From assembly GCA_902790675.1 (NCBI GenBank), contig CADASU010000002.1, positions 302,730 through 366,729 on the forward strand: DNA of 64,000 bases. The letters are read 5' to 3'. Under the pieces are notes generated by a model that worked only from the letters and a program-made list of their open reading frames with translations, ran no database searches and had not been told where the DNA came from. Positions within the stretch are counted from its first letter, which is position 1. The number at the start of each line of letters is the position of its first letter. Shown piece after piece: positions 8,795 through 18,640 of the stretch. The position numbers were made by a program, and so were the translations under genes. The stretch comes from Oscillospiraceae bacterium. GTDB taxonomy: Bacteria; Bacillota; Clostridia; Oscillospirales; Ruminococcaceae.

Positions 8795-9333
8795 AAAATA
8801 TAGTAATATTATTTGCTTCGCCACATAAAACTGGGAAGACAAGTGATCTTTTAAATGTTTATTTAAAGAAATATCTTCAAAATTTGAATGACAATTTTAA
8901 AATCGACACTATATATATTTATGATCAGAATATTTTTCCTTGCATTGGATGTAATATATGCACAAAAAATAATGTTTGTCCACAAAATGCAAAAGATGAT
9001 GTTAAAAAAATATTTGAGTGTCTCTTAAAGTCTAACCATATAGTAGTTGCATCACCAGTTTATTTTTCAGGCTTTCCTTCCCCAATGAAAGCATTAATAG
9101 ATAGGGCGCAGCAACTATATAACAAAAAAGTAAACAACGGTAAAATAAAAAACTTAAAATTAAGAACAGGTGCTTTGGTGGCTACTTGTGGCTCAAATAA
9201 TAAAAATAATATTATTCCATTACGGGATTGTTGTAAACAGTTTTTTGACTGCTTAGATACTAATTTTTTAAATCAACTATATTCGACAAATACCGACAAT
9301 CTCGATGATATAAAAGTATATAATAAAACTTAA
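8791..9333 (+). CDS. Flavodoxin-fold NAD(P)H-dependent FMN reductase family protein
   Basis: A 180-residue member of the iron-sulfur flavoprotein/FMN reductase family. The FMN phosphate loop is in the N-terminal ASPHKTGKTSDLL. CIGCNICTKNNVC near residues 51-63 gives four clustered cysteines, as in iron-sulfur flavoproteins that carry a 4Fe-4S cluster. ASPVYFSGFPSPMKALIDR is the typical isoalloxazine-side loop. Expected role: an anaerobic redox protein or oxidative stress reductase; the electron partner is unknown, though thioredoxin follows directly. The start ATG overlaps the pyrB stop (ATGA). Confidence 0.8.
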   Translation: MKNIVILFASPHKTGKTSDLLNVYLKKYLQNLNDNFKIDTIYIYDQNIFPCIGCNICTKNNVCPQNAKDDVKKIFECLLKSNHIVVASPVYFSGFPSPMKALIDRAQQLYNKKVNNGKIKNLKLRTGALVATCGSNNKNNIIPLRDCCKQFFDCLDTNFLNQLYSTNTDNLDDIKVYNKT

Positions 9334-9348
9334 AAGGAGGAATATAAA

Positions 9349-9663
9349 ATGAGTATTTTAACTTGCGATAGCAAAAATTTTCATGAAATTGTATTACAAT
9401 CTGATATTCCAGTTTTAGTAGATTTTTATGCTGACTGGTGTGGCCCATGTAAAATGATGGCGCCTATTTTAGAAGAACTTAGTCAAGAATTTGAAGGTAA
9501 AATAAAAATAGTTAAAATAAATGTAGATAGTAATCCAAATCTTTCGTCTGAATATGGCGTAATGTCAATTCCAAACATGATACTGTTTGAAAATGGAAAT
9601 CAAAAAGAAAATATTGTTGGAGCACGTTCAAAGCAAGATTTAATTAACCAATTAGGATTATAA
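9349..9663 (+). CDS. trxA: Thioredoxin
   Basis: A 104-residue classical thioredoxin, the general protein disulfide reductant. The active site is W30-C31-G-P-C34-K, and the cis-proline is in VMSIPNMILF. The AGGAGG site lies 8 bases before the ATG and the gap to the flavoprotein gene is 15 bases, so both probably share a transcript. An intrinsic terminator follows immediately. Confidence 0.96.
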   Translation: MSILTCDSKNFHEIVLQSDIPVLVDFYADWCGPCKMMAPILEELSQEFEGKIKIVKINVDSNPNLSSEYGVMSIPNMILFENGNQKENIVGARSKQDLINQLGL

Positions 9664-9670
9664 AAAATAA

Positions 9671-9700
9671 AAAAGGCAACTAAAAACCAGTTGCTTTTTT
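9671..9700 (+). terminator. Bidirectional intrinsic terminator after trxA
   Basis: GCAACT at 9676-9681 pairs with AGTTGC at 9689-9694 across a 7-base loop, extended by A/T pairs and followed by a run of T. The A-run on the left gives the mirror terminator for the convergent polyphosphate kinase gene. Confidence 0.85.
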
Positions 9701-9704
9701 TATT

Positions 9705-11216
9705 TTAGTTTACATTTGAATTATCATCTAAATGCTCTTTTATTTTTCTGATTACTGTTTTTAGTGCATATATTCTTGCAAATAGTTTATCATTAGCAGG
9801 AACAATGTTCCAGGGAGCAAACTCAGTTGAGGTTTTTTCAATCATTTCATCTACAGCCACGTTATATTCATCCCATTTTGCTCTATTTCTCCAGTCTTCA
9901 GATGTTATTTTCCAATTTTTTGACGGAGTATTTTCACGTTCTTTAAAGCGTTGCAACTGAACATCTTTGCTTATTTGAAGCCAAAACTTAACAATTATAA
10001 AACCGTTTTCATGTAATTCTTTTTCAAAAAAGTTTATTTCATTATAAGCTCGCTTCCAATCACTCTCCGGCGTTATATTTTCTATGCGTTCAACCATTAC
10101 CCTACCATACCAACTACGATCATATATAGCAACATGGCCATTTTTAGGCATTGTTTTCCAAAATCGCCATAAATAGTGATGATTTAATTCAATATCAGTT
10201 GGAGCAGATATAGGAATAACATTGTATCCTCTAGCATCTAATCCCCCTGCAACACGTTTAATCACGCCTCCCTTGCCTGCTGCATCCCAGCCTTCAAAAA
10301 CAATTACCATAGGTATTTTTTGACAATATAACACATTTTGTAATTTAAATAATTCCTTTTGTAGTTTTTTCAATTGCTCTTTATACTCTATATTATCCAA
10401 GCTTCTGTTCAAATCAACTTCATTTATTTTATTGGTGTTGACAAAATTAAATTTAGCATCCAAAAAAAATTCAGCAGCCTGATTTCTCACCTCGATAAAC
10501 TCATTACTAAATGCTTTTTTAACCGAATTAACTATTGCATTATATATTGCTATGTTTCTATTTCTCTTAAATGTTCCATCTACAATGTACCACGGTGAAA
10601 ATTTATAGTTAGTTTTTTCTAAAATATAGTCCATTATTTTTGCGTGGCTTTCATATTTATGATTTTTATTCCAATCTTGTTTTTTAACTCTCCAAGCAGT
10701 GCTCTTATCTTTAGATAAATTTTTAAGTCTATGATACTGCTCTTTTTTTGATATATTTATATAAATTTTTATAATAAGCGTTTTTCCACTTACTAACAAT
10801 CGCTCAAAATACTCTATGCTGTTTAATTTTTCATTAACATTTTTGCTATCAGATGAATTTTGGTGTTTTTCACAAACATTAAATAAATCTTGATACCACG
10901 ACCTGTCCATAAAGCATATTTGTCCATTACACGGAATTTTTTTCCAATATCTCCACATATCCGGCATTCGAATTTCAATATCATTAGGCTTAGTAATAGA
11001 ATATGTTGTAAAAAATCGAGGATCTAATGATAGAATGGTTTGACTTATACTATGACCTTTTCCTGAAGTAGAAGGCCCTTCAAAAAGCACTATAACAGAT
11101 AAATCTTTTTCTCTCATTTTTAGTTGCAAAGATGCCATATTATTTTTTAATTTATTCAATTCTTCTTTATAAATTTGCTTTTCCATTTCATGCTCATAAT
11201 TAAATTCATCCAACAT
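9705..11216 (-). CDS. Polyphosphate:AMP phosphotransferase (two-domain PPK2)
   Basis: The 503 residues consist of two tandem PPK2 (thymidylate-kinase-like) domains, the layout of class II PPK2 enzymes that phosphorylate AMP to ADP from polyphosphate. Domain 1 (about 20-240) has the Walker A variant GPSTSGKGH and DRSWYQDLF. Domain 2 (about 265-495) has GWDAAGKGG, LWRFWKTMPKNG and DRSWYGRVMVERIE, which match active PPK2. By family knowledge the C-terminal domain is catalytic and the N-terminal one structural. ATG start with GAGGTG; it is convergent with trxA and divergent from the lipoprotein operon. Likely cytoplasmic, in energy or nucleotide homeostasis. Confidence 0.9.
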   Translation of the reverse strand: MLDEFNYEHEMEKQIYKEELNKLKNNMASLQLKMREKDLSVIVLFEGPSTSGKGHSISQTILSLDPRFFTTYSITKPNDIEIRMPDMWRYWKKIPCNGQICFMDRSWYQDLFNVCEKHQNSSDSKNVNEKLNSIEYFERLLVSGKTLIIKIYINISKKEQYHRLKNLSKDKSTAWRVKKQDWNKNHKYESHAKIMDYILEKTNYKFSPWYIVDGTFKRNRNIAIYNAIVNSVKKAFSNEFIEVRNQAAEFFLDAKFNFVNTNKINEVDLNRSLDNIEYKEQLKKLQKELFKLQNVLYCQKIPMVIVFEGWDAAGKGGVIKRVAGGLDARGYNVIPISAPTDIELNHHYLWRFWKTMPKNGHVAIYDRSWYGRVMVERIENITPESDWKRAYNEINFFEKELHENGFIIVKFWLQISKDVQLQRFKERENTPSKNWKITSEDWRNRAKWDEYNVAVDEMIEKTSTEFAPWNIVPANDKLFARIYALKTVIRKIKEHLDDNSNVN

Positions 11217-11337
11217 ATAAAAACACCTCTCTATTCATTAAAACACTCTTCAAATTGTAATATTCTATGCAAATTATAACTCCATTTTAAAAAAATCACA
11301 ACAATTTAAACAAAACTAATTAAACAATGTATTTAAA

Positions 11338-11366
11338 TTGCAAAATCAAAATCAATATGATATAAT
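11338..11366 (+). promoter_or_regulatory. Predicted promoter for lipoprotein/two-component operon
   Basis: TTGCAA at 11338-11343 and TATAAT at 11361-11366 are spaced by 17 bases with an extended -10 (TGaTATAAT). The start would be near 11373, about 40 bases before the lipoprotein reading frame. Confidence 0.6.
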
Positions 11367-11414
11367 TCTGTTGTGTTTTAATTTTGCTAAAATGGGTAGA
11401 AAGGGTGATTTTTC

Positions 11415-12797
11415 ATAAAAAAATTTGCCTATATATTAGTATTTGTTATGTGCGTAGCTTTAACAGGATGCAGTAAATTAAATTATAACGAAAAATTACT
11501 TCGTCCACCAGAACTTTCTGGCGAATATCAATCGATTTTTAATACCCTTCAATCATCAGCTTCATTACAAACACTATCGTTACAGCCTCCTACATCTGGT
11601 GAATATAGATCATCTATAACAATATACGACAATAGTGTTGATAATTCAAAATATGCAATTGCTTTTTATAAAAACGAAGTTCAACAAATAACAGACAAAA
11701 TTAGTTTGAGAATGGGAATATTAAATAAAGCAAATGGCGAAGACTGGCAATGCATTTGGGATATTCCATGTGAAGGTGAATCTATAGATCAAATTATATT
11801 CATGAAAGATAGTAATAAAAATAATATATATATGGTTGTCGGATATATGTCAGAGCAAAATGCCCAAAACAAATATTGTATATATAATCTTAGTTCTAAA
11901 AACTTTAAAAATATTTATACTGGCGAATACAAATTAATGACAATTTGTGATATAAATTCAGATGGAGTAGAAGAATTAATAACTATCGGAAATTATGATA
12001 ATAATGATGTAAACTCTCAAGAACAAAACGTTGACAACAATATTTCAAATCAAAAAAAAGCTACAAAAGCTATTATTAATTCTATATCTGATAATCATGT
12101 CACATCATGGGGAGATACTAAAACAAACTCCTATGTTCAAAAATATACTAATATCAGTATAGATCAAAAAACATTTGGCAAACCTGCCATATTCATCGAC
12201 AATCAAATATCTAATAACCTATATACAACAGAAATATTAACTTTTGAAAATAACAAATTAAAAAATATTACATTTCAAAACACAGCTGAATCAACATATA
12301 GATATTTTGCGCCATTTTCATATGATATAGATAATGACGGGGAAATTGAAATACCAATAATAAAATCTTTTCCAGGCTACTATATTCACTACGACGACGA
12401 ACAGCAAACATTTCAGCCTTTTATTACTGCTTGGCATAAATATAAAAACAACAAAATGGTTAAATTATTCGACACATATATAGATTATGTGCATGGATTT
12501 GGCTTTATTTTACCAGACAGCTGGAAAAACAAGGTAAGTATTAATCAAATAAATGAAGATGAAATAGAATTCTTTGTATTTCATGATTCGCTACAAGACA
12601 ATAGTGAAAAACTCTTCAAAATAAAAGTGGACTATAAAAAAGACAAAAATAATATTCCTATTAACTACACTATTTTAAAATCAGAAGGAGCACTTTTATA
12701 TTTGGTAAGTTTCAACGACGAAATTCAATCATCTAATTCAGAGTTTGCAATTTCATTGGAAAAATTAAAAAATAATTTTTTTATAATATCTAAATAA
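11415..12797 (+). CDS. Lipoprotein with FG-GAP/VCBS-like Asp motifs, apparent AUA start
   Basis: From the first ATG (11448) the protein would begin MCVALTGC, too short for a signal peptide. The frame is open upstream to a stop at 11406-11408 and encodes KKFAYILVFVMCVALTGC, a textbook lipoprotein signal with lipobox LTGC. The only codon placed to start it is ATA at 11415, about 10 bases after AAAGGG. The mature part (about 440 residues) has two calcium-loop-like motifs, CDINSDGVEEL and DIDNDGEIEIP, as in FG-GAP/VCBS beta-propeller proteins. It is followed by a response regulator and histidine kinase, so it may be a sensor accessory or target; its function is not known. Confidence 0.7.
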   Translation: MKKFAYILVFVMCVALTGCSKLNYNEKLLRPPELSGEYQSIFNTLQSSASLQTLSLQPPTSGEYRSSITIYDNSVDNSKYAIAFYKNEVQQITDKISLRMGILNKANGEDWQCIWDIPCEGESIDQIIFMKDSNKNNIYMVVGYMSEQNAQNKYCIYNLSSKNFKNIYTGEYKLMTICDINSDGVEELITIGNYDNNDVNSQEQNVDNNISNQKKATKAIINSISDNHVTSWGDTKTNSYVQKYTNISIDQKTFGKPAIFIDNQISNNLYTTEILTFENNKLKNITFQNTAESTYRYFAPFSYDIDNDGEIEIPIIKSFPGYYIHYDDEQQTFQPFITAWHKYKNNKMVKLFDTYIDYVHGFGFILPDSWKNKVSINQINEDEIEFFVFHDSLQDNSEKLFKIKVDYKKDKNNIPINYTILKSEGALLYLVSFNDEIQSSNSEFAISLEKLKNNFFIISK

Positions 12798-12828
12798 AAA
12801 TATTTTTCTTTACTTATGGAGGATTTTA

Positions 12829-13527
12829 ATGAAACAAATTTTAGTTTGTGAAGATGAAGACGCAATTCGTGATTTTATCGTAATTAACTTGAAACGATCT
12901 GGCTATAATACTGTTGATGTTTCTAATGGAGAAGATGCTTTAAAAGTTTTTAATGATTCAAGTAAAAATTTTGATATAATTCTTATAGATATAATGATGC
13001 CTGGAATCGACGGATTTGAAGTATGTAAACAAATTCGAAAAATCAATGAAAATGTAGGAATTATAATGCTAACAGCTAAAACACAAGAAATGGATAAAGT
13101 TAGAGGATTAATGCTTGGAGCTGACGACTATATATCAAAGCCATTTTCTCCTTCTGAATTAATTGCTAGAATCGATGCAATATATAGAAGAGTGGTTATG
13201 GTGAATAGCAACTCGAAAAAAGTTGAAATAATAAGATCTGGTCCATTTGAATTTAACACTAAAAGTCGCATGCTAACTAAAAACGGCAGAACCATTGAGC
13301 TAACACAAGTTGAATATCAGTTAATGAATCTTTTTTTAAAAAAACCAAATACTGCTCTTGAAAGAATGCAAATTTTGCATCAAATATGGGGAAAAGATTA
13401 TTTTGGAGATGTGAAAATAGTAGATGTTAATATCAGACGCCTCAGGATGAAAATAGAAGATGACCCTTCACTACCTACTTTTATACAAACAGTCTGGGGA
13501 TATGGATATAAATGGGGAGAAAAATAA
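12829..13527 (+). CDS. OmpR/PhoB-family response regulator
   Basis: A 232-residue DNA-binding response regulator. The receiver domain (1-120) shows the acidic pocket CEDED, phosphoacceptor D54 in LIDIMMPG, T82 and K104 (SKPF). The C-terminal winged helix (about 135-230) ends in RRLRMKIEDD and TVWGYGYKW, typical of PhoB/WalR-like regulators. AGGA before the ATG; 31 bases after the lipoprotein gene and 50 before the kinase, so all three form one operon. The signal and regulon are unknown. Confidence 0.93.
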   Translation: MKQILVCEDEDAIRDFIVINLKRSGYNTVDVSNGEDALKVFNDSSKNFDIILIDIMMPGIDGFEVCKQIRKINENVGIIMLTAKTQEMDKVRGLMLGADDYISKPFSPSELIARIDAIYRRVVMVNSNSKKVEIIRSGPFEFNTKSRMLTKNGRTIELTQVEYQLMNLFLKKPNTALERMQILHQIWGKDYFGDVKIVDVNIRRLRMKIEDDPSLPTFIQTVWGYGYKWGEK

Positions 13528-13577
13528 AACAACCTATTCTATCTTAATATATAAATTGAGGATTAAGGTGAGTCTAC

Positions 13578-14990
13578 TTGAAAATCAAAAGCATTACACA
13601 CAGATGGGTTCTTAATACTTTTGGTGTTATAACGTTAGTTTTAGTAATTATAAATATAATATTTATTGTTCACATTAAAAGATATTATTACAATTATGCC
13701 GAACAAACTCTTGCACTAAGTGCTGCATCAAATGCACATACAATTCAATCTATGTCTAATACTTCTAGAGGACTAAATTTAGAAATTAGAAACTTGATTG
13801 AAAATTTTTCTAATTCAGATAAAATGGTAGCAATTGGCTTAAATTTTTACGGTGATGTTGTAGCATCTTCTGATGGAATTTTGACAAATTATTCTGATTA
13901 TTTTTATAATTATAACAACATAACATCATCACTAAGCGACGACACATATAATACAGGATATTTAAATAATGGTGAACATATAATGACATATACAAAAAAT
14001 ATTTCTACAACAAATTCTGAGTTTTCTTCCATAATATATGTCGTATCATTAAATGAAATAGACTCTTTAATAACGAATTTAATTATAATATTAATACTGA
14101 TTAGTTTGCTTGCAATATTTTTTGTTATAATTTCAGGAACCTTTTTTGTTAACTCTTTTGTTATGCCCGTCCGTGAAATTAGTAAAGTAGTTAAAAAAAT
14201 AGCTAATGGAAACATGAAAGTTAGAATTAATAAAAAATCCAATCATGAAATTGAAGAATTATGCTCTGCTATCAACTATATGGCAGATGAACTATCTAAC
14301 TCGGAACATATCAAAAATGAATTTATATCATCTGTATCACACGAACTCAGAACCCCACTAACAGCTATTAAAGGCTGGAGTGAAACAATTTTAAATACAA
14401 CTTATAATGACAAAGAAACTTTGAGTAAAGGAATGGTTGTCATTTCAAAAGAAACAGCGAGACTGTCTGATATGGTGGAAGATCTTTTAGACTTTTCTAA
14501 AATTCAAAACGGCCAGTTCCACCTAACTAAAAATAAAATGGACATTTTTGCGGAATTGGAAGAAACCATTCTAATATACACTGACATTGCCGTTCGTGAA
14601 GGTAAAAAGCTCATATATAATGAACAGTCTGCTGTTCCTGTAATATATGGTGATAAAAATAGGATTCGTCAAGTTTTTATAAACATTATAGATAATGCAA
14701 TTAAATATTCCGATCAAGACGATACTATCACAGTTGATGCATTTGTAGACGAAGATTATGTCACAATAATAATTAAGGACACTGGATGTGGAATTGCTAA
14801 AGAAGATTTGCAAAACATAACTAAGAAATTCTTCAAAGCAAATAATACAAAAAAAGGATCTGGAATAGGATTATCTGTTGTAGAAGAAATAGTTAAACAA
14901 CATGATGGTAGTTTGAAATTTAATAGTGTTGAAAATGAGGGCACTGAAGTTACAATTTCACTCCCGCTTTATAAAGAAAATGATTTGTAA
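13578..14990 (+). CDS. Membrane sensor histidine kinase (HAMP-HisKA-HATPase)
   Basis: The 470 residues are arranged as TM1 (about 14-32), an extracytoplasmic sensor of about 130 residues, TM2 (about 165-190), HAMP (about 190-242), a HisKA dimerisation domain with phospho-acceptor H255 in SVSHELRTPL, and a HATPase_c domain with N-box INIIDNAIKYS, DTGCGI and GSGIGLSVV. The start is TTG, with AAGGTG about 8 bases upstream. It pairs with the preceding response regulator. The extracytoplasmic loop has no domain I recognise. Confidence 0.92.
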   Translation: MKIKSITHRWVLNTFGVITLVLVIINIIFIVHIKRYYYNYAEQTLALSAASNAHTIQSMSNTSRGLNLEIRNLIENFSNSDKMVAIGLNFYGDVVASSDGILTNYSDYFYNYNNITSSLSDDTYNTGYLNNGEHIMTYTKNISTTNSEFSSIIYVVSLNEIDSLITNLIIILILISLLAIFFVIISGTFFVNSFVMPVREISKVVKKIANGNMKVRINKKSNHEIEELCSAINYMADELSNSEHIKNEFISSVSHELRTPLTAIKGWSETILNTTYNDKETLSKGMVVISKETARLSDMVEDLLDFSKIQNGQFHLTKNKMDIFAELEETILIYTDIAVREGKKLIYNEQSAVPVIYGDKNRIRQVFINIIDNAIKYSDQDDTITVDAFVDEDYVTIIIKDTGCGIAKEDLQNITKKFFKANNTKKGSGIGLSVVEEIVKQHDGSLKFNSVENEGTEVTISLPLYKENDL

Positions 14991-15029
14991 AATAAAGCTT
15001 AATATAATAATATATGGAGATGTTATATT

Positions 15030-15962
15030 ATGAACAAAGAAAAAAGAAAAAGTAAAATAGGCGGTCAGGCCTTAATTGAAGGCATTATGATGAGAGGCTT
15101 AGATAAAGTTTCCATGGCAGTGAGATTGCCTAACAAAAAAATAGACATTGAAACATGGAAAGTAGACAGCTTAATTAATCCAAAATGGTATAGAAAAATT
15201 CCTATTATACGAGGAGTAGTTGGCATGGTTTCCTCTTTAATCCTAGGATATAAATGTTTAATGAAATCCGTAGAAAAGGCCACTGCAGAAGAACAAGATG
15301 AAGATGATAATACTAACAATGAATCTAAAACAACTAGTGCTTTAGTTAAAATCTCCGGAACAGTTGGAACAATTCTGTCTTTGGTGATTTCAATAGGACT
15401 GTTTATGTTCATTCCAGCATTATCAATAAAAAGTTTAGGTTCTATTATTAGCTTAAACCAATTTTCTAAGTCTATTTTAGAAGGCGTTTTGAAAATTGCA
15501 ATATTTATAGGATATTTATCTATCGTATCACTTATGCCAGACATAAAACGAACATTTCAATATCACGGAGCTGAACACAAAACAATTTCATGTTACGAAG
15601 CAGATTGTGAGCTTACAGTAGAAAATGTAAAACAGTTTACAAGATTTCATCCAAGATGTGGAACGAGTTTTTTGCTAATCGTTCTTATAATTTCAATTAT
15701 CGTTTTTTCGGTAATCACATGGGACAATTTGCTTATTAGAGTTATTTTAAAGTTTTCATTATTGCCAATAGTAACAGGACTTTCTTACGAAATAATTCAA
15801 CTAGCAGGTAGACACAACAATATTTGCACTAGAATTATATCTGCTCCTGGACTATGGCTACAACGAATAACCACTCGCGAACCAAATGAAGATCAAATTG
15901 AAGTTGCAATTGCTGCTTTTAATGAAGTAATTCCTAAAAACAAAGAGGACGATAAATGGTAA
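15030..15962 (+). CDS. DUF1385 membrane protein (YqhQ-like)
   Basis: A 310-residue protein with the DUF1385 N-terminal signature GGQALIEGIMMRG, then ALSIKSLGSI, the YHGAEHKTISCYE motif and RFHPRCGTSFLL, all hallmarks of YqhQ. About five membrane segments are visible (around 112-135, 150-172, 208-250). The role is not established. The genomic link to prmC is common in Clostridia and recurs here: the prmC start overlaps the last seven bases. Confidence 0.88.
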   Translation: MNKEKRKSKIGGQALIEGIMMRGLDKVSMAVRLPNKKIDIETWKVDSLINPKWYRKIPIIRGVVGMVSSLILGYKCLMKSVEKATAEEQDEDDNTNNESKTTSALVKISGTVGTILSLVISIGLFMFIPALSIKSLGSIISLNQFSKSILEGVLKIAIFIGYLSIVSLMPDIKRTFQYHGAEHKTISCYEADCELTVENVKQFTRFHPRCGTSFLLIVLIISIIVFSVITWDNLLIRVILKFSLLPIVTGLSYEIIQLAGRHNNICTRIISAPGLWLQRITTREPNEDQIEVAIAAFNEVIPKNKEDDKW

Positions 15963-16795
15963 TTCAAAAGCTTAGAAAAAAATTAAACAATATTCTCAAA
16001 GAAAAAGAAGATTTTGCTTTTGAATCTGATATTATTATTTCACATGTAACAAAACAGTCAAAACATAGTTGGCTTTTTCAAAAAGAAATTTCAGATCAGG
16101 TTTTTATAGAATGTATCGAATTAGCAAAAAAACGAGCTGACGGAATGCCTTTACAGTATCTAATTTCTGAATGGGAATTTTATGGAATACCAATAAAAGT
16201 TGGAAAAGGCGTTTTAATTCCAAGGCCAGACACAGAAACTTTGGTTGATGTTGCTCTTAAGTTAACTAATCCCCATGCGAAAATAATTGATCTTTGCGCT
16301 GGTAGTGGATGCATATCTGCAGCAATTGCAAAAAATCTTCCAAATTCACACATTACATCAATTGAACTATCAACACAGGCTATTTCATATTTAAAAAAAA
16401 ATTTATTGCCATTTAAAAATACTGTTGAAATATTAAATGACGATGTTTTAAATAAAAAAACTGCTGAAAAATTTCAAAATATTGATATGATTGTTTGTAA
16501 TCCACCATATTTAACACTTGAGGATATGTCTAATTTACAAAAAGAAGTAAAGTTTGAGCCCTCTATGGCTCTTTACGGCGGAATCGACGGGCTATTATTC
16601 TACAAACAAATTTCGAATATATGGAAAAAATCGTTAAAAAAAGATGGATGGATTATATTTGAAATAGGCTGTTCTCAAAAGCAAGATGTTTTAAATATAC
16701 TTAGTCAAAATGGTTTTATAAATACGAAATGTATAAAAGATTTATCGAATAATGATAGAGTTGTAATAGGCCAAAACTCAATTAAATATAGTTAA
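15956..16795 (+). CDS. prmC: Peptide chain release factor N5-glutamine methyltransferase PrmC
   Basis: PrmC methylates the GGQ glutamine of RF1/RF2 using SAM. The 279 residues comprise an N-terminal helical domain (1-80), RPDTETLVDVAL, the SAM motif DLCAGSGCIS and the catalytic NPPY in VCNPPYLTLEDM. prfA, often a neighbour, is not in this window. The start codon overlaps the DUF1385 gene, with GAGGA upstream. Confidence 0.94.
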   Translation: MVIQKLRKKLNNILKEKEDFAFESDIIISHVTKQSKHSWLFQKEISDQVFIECIELAKKRADGMPLQYLISEWEFYGIPIKVGKGVLIPRPDTETLVDVALKLTNPHAKIIDLCAGSGCISAAIAKNLPNSHITSIELSTQAISYLKKNLLPFKNTVEILNDDVLNKKTAEKFQNIDMIVCNPPYLTLEDMSNLQKEVKFEPSMALYGGIDGLLFYKQISNIWKKSLKKDGWIIFEIGCSQKQDVLNILSQNGFINTKCIKDLSNNDRVVIGQNSIKYS

Positions 16796-16820
16796 AATTT
16801 TATAAAGGGAGATTATTTAT

Positions 16821-17990
16821 ATGGCTAAAAAAACAAATGTAAAAAAAGAATTTAGTAAAGACGATTTATTATCAGATAAGAGAAAGGCTCTTCAAACAGC
16901 TCTAGATCAAATTGAAAAAAATTTTGGTAAAGGCGCAATAATGTTACTTGGTAGTAATCAATCTTTAGATATTGAAGCAATTTCTACCGGGTCTTTAAGT
17001 TTAGACATTGCATTAGGAATTGGCGGTGTTCCTCGTGGAAGAATTACTGAAATTTATGGTCCAGAGTCTTCTGGTAAAACCACTGTTGCTCTGTCTATTG
17101 CTGCTCAATCGCAAAAAAATGGAGGAACTGTTGCCTTCATAGACGTTGAGCATGCTCTAGATCCAAACTATGCTAAAATTTTAGGCGTTGACATAGACTC
17201 ACTACTAGTTTCACAGCCAAACTCAGGAGAACAAGCTTTGGAAATAGCTGAAACACTAGTTCGTTCAGGTGCTGTTGATGTAATTATATTAGACTCTGTT
17301 GCTGCCATGACAACTAAAGCTGAAATTGAAGGAGATATGGGAGATAGCAATATTGGTCTTCAAGCAAGATTGATGTCACAAGCTATGAGAAAGCTAACTG
17401 GAATTATAAGTAAAACAAATTGTGCTGCAATATTTATTAACCAAATTCGTGAGAAAATAGGCGTAATATATGGTAATCCTGAAACGACTCCCGGCGGACG
17501 AGCTTTAAAATTCTACTCTTCTGTTCGAATGGAAATAAGACGTGGAGAGCAAATTAAAGATGGAACAAAAGTTATAGGAAATAAAACAAGATGCAAAATT
17601 AGCAAAAATAAAGTTGCTCCCCCATTTAAAGAAGCTGAATTTGATTTGCTATATGGAATTGGTATATCTCACATGGGAGAAATTTTAGATATGGCAGTTA
17701 ATCTAAATATCGTTAACAAAAGCGGAGCATGGTTTTCATATAAACAAGAGCGTATAGGCCAAGGTCGCGACAACGCTAGAACATATTTAAAAGAGCATCC
17801 TGAACTTGCCAATGAGATAGAACAGCTTGTTAAAGAAAATATTTCTAAAATTAATATAACTTCCAAAAAAAATACTAAAGCTGCAGATAAAGCCATGGCT
17901 AAAGCAATAAAATCTTCGAGCAAAACATCTACTATTGAAATTAATGAGCCAAAACTAGATATTGTTCCAGATGCAGCAGATTTTGAATAA
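16821..17990 (+). CDS. recA: Recombinase RecA
   Basis: RecA forms filaments on single-stranded DNA for strand exchange and SOS induction. At 389 residues it is slightly longer than usual because of a Lys/Ser-rich C-terminal tail. Walker A GPESSGKT is at 80-87; Walker [11 protein letters not shown] and the loop-L2 region [20 protein letters not shown] are intact. The stop overlaps the recX start (TAATG). I see no obvious LexA box in the 26 bases before it, so it is probably read from further upstream. Confidence 0.98.
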   Translation: MAKKTNVKKEFSKDDLLSDKRKALQTALDQIEKNFGKGAIMLLGSNQSLDIEAISTGSLSLDIALGIGGVPRGRITEIYGPESSGKTTVALSIAAQSQKNGGTVAFIDVEHALDPNYAKILGVDIDSLLVSQPNSGEQALEIAETLVRSGAVDVIILDSVAAMTTKAEIEGDMGDSNIGLQARLMSQAMRKLTGIISKTNCAAIFINQIREKIGVIYGNPETTPGGRALKFYSSVRMEIRRGEQIKDGTKVIGNKTRCKISKNKVAPPFKEAEFDLLYGIGISHMGEILDMAVNLNIVNKSGAWFSYKQERIGQGRDNARTYLKEHPELANEIEQLVKENISKINITSKKNTKAADKAMAKAIKSSSKTSTIEINEPKLDIVPDAADFE

Positions 17991-18610
17991 TGAGTATAAT
18001 AACTATAGGCAAGAAAAAAGGAAATTATTATCGCGTATACTCAAATGATGATTTTATTGGCTTTTTTCATATAGAAACTATTACATATTTTAAAATTAAA
18101 GATGGAAAATCTTATGATGATTCATACATTGCAAAATTTAGCCACGAAGGACAAATCAAATATGCAAAAGATAGAGCCTTGTTTTTGCTAAGCTACCGTG
18201 ATTATTCTGAAAAAGAATTAATAAAAAAGTTGCAAAAAAATGTTTCAGCAGAAATAGCGAAAATCACTGCAGAAAGAATGAAAGAATTAGGTTTAATAGA
18301 CGATAAAAAATTTGCAAAAAACTTAGCCAGTAAGTTAATTTTAAATAAAGGCAGAGGCATAAAAAGAGTACTTTATGAAATGGAGCTGAAAGGCATAAAA
18401 AGAGAAGATGCTTTGGAGGCTATAGATTCAGTACAATTTAATAGTGTAGACCAAATATCGGAAACTATACGAAAAAAATATACGGATAAATTAGGTGATT
18501 TTAAATCTAAAAATAAAGTGATTGCAGCTTTTTTAAGAAAAGGTCATTCTTATAATGACATAAAAAGTGCTATAGATATTGTTGAGCAAGAAATTGAAAA
18601 CCAATATTAA
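17990..18610 (+). CDS. recX: Regulatory protein RecX
   Basis: RecX modulates RecA filaments. The 206 residues have an N-terminal beta extension of about 50 residues and three-helix RecX repeats, recognisable as LLSYRDYSEKELIKKL, MKELGLIDDKKFAKNLA and GIKREDALEAID, ending KVIAAFLRKGHSYNDIKSAI. Its position directly behind recA, with overlapping stop and start, is the usual arrangement. Confidence 0.92.
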   Translation: MSIITIGKKKGNYYRVYSNDDFIGFFHIETITYFKIKDGKSYDDSYIAKFSHEGQIKYAKDRALFLLSYRDYSEKELIKKLQKNVSAEIAKITAERMKELGLIDDKKFAKNLASKLILNKGRGIKRVLYEMELKGIKREDALEAIDSVQFNSVDQISETIRKKYTDKLGDFKSKNKVIAAFLRKGHSYNDIKSAIDIVEQEIENQY

Positions 18611-18640
18611 TTTATAAATATTAGGAGAGAATAAATTTAA

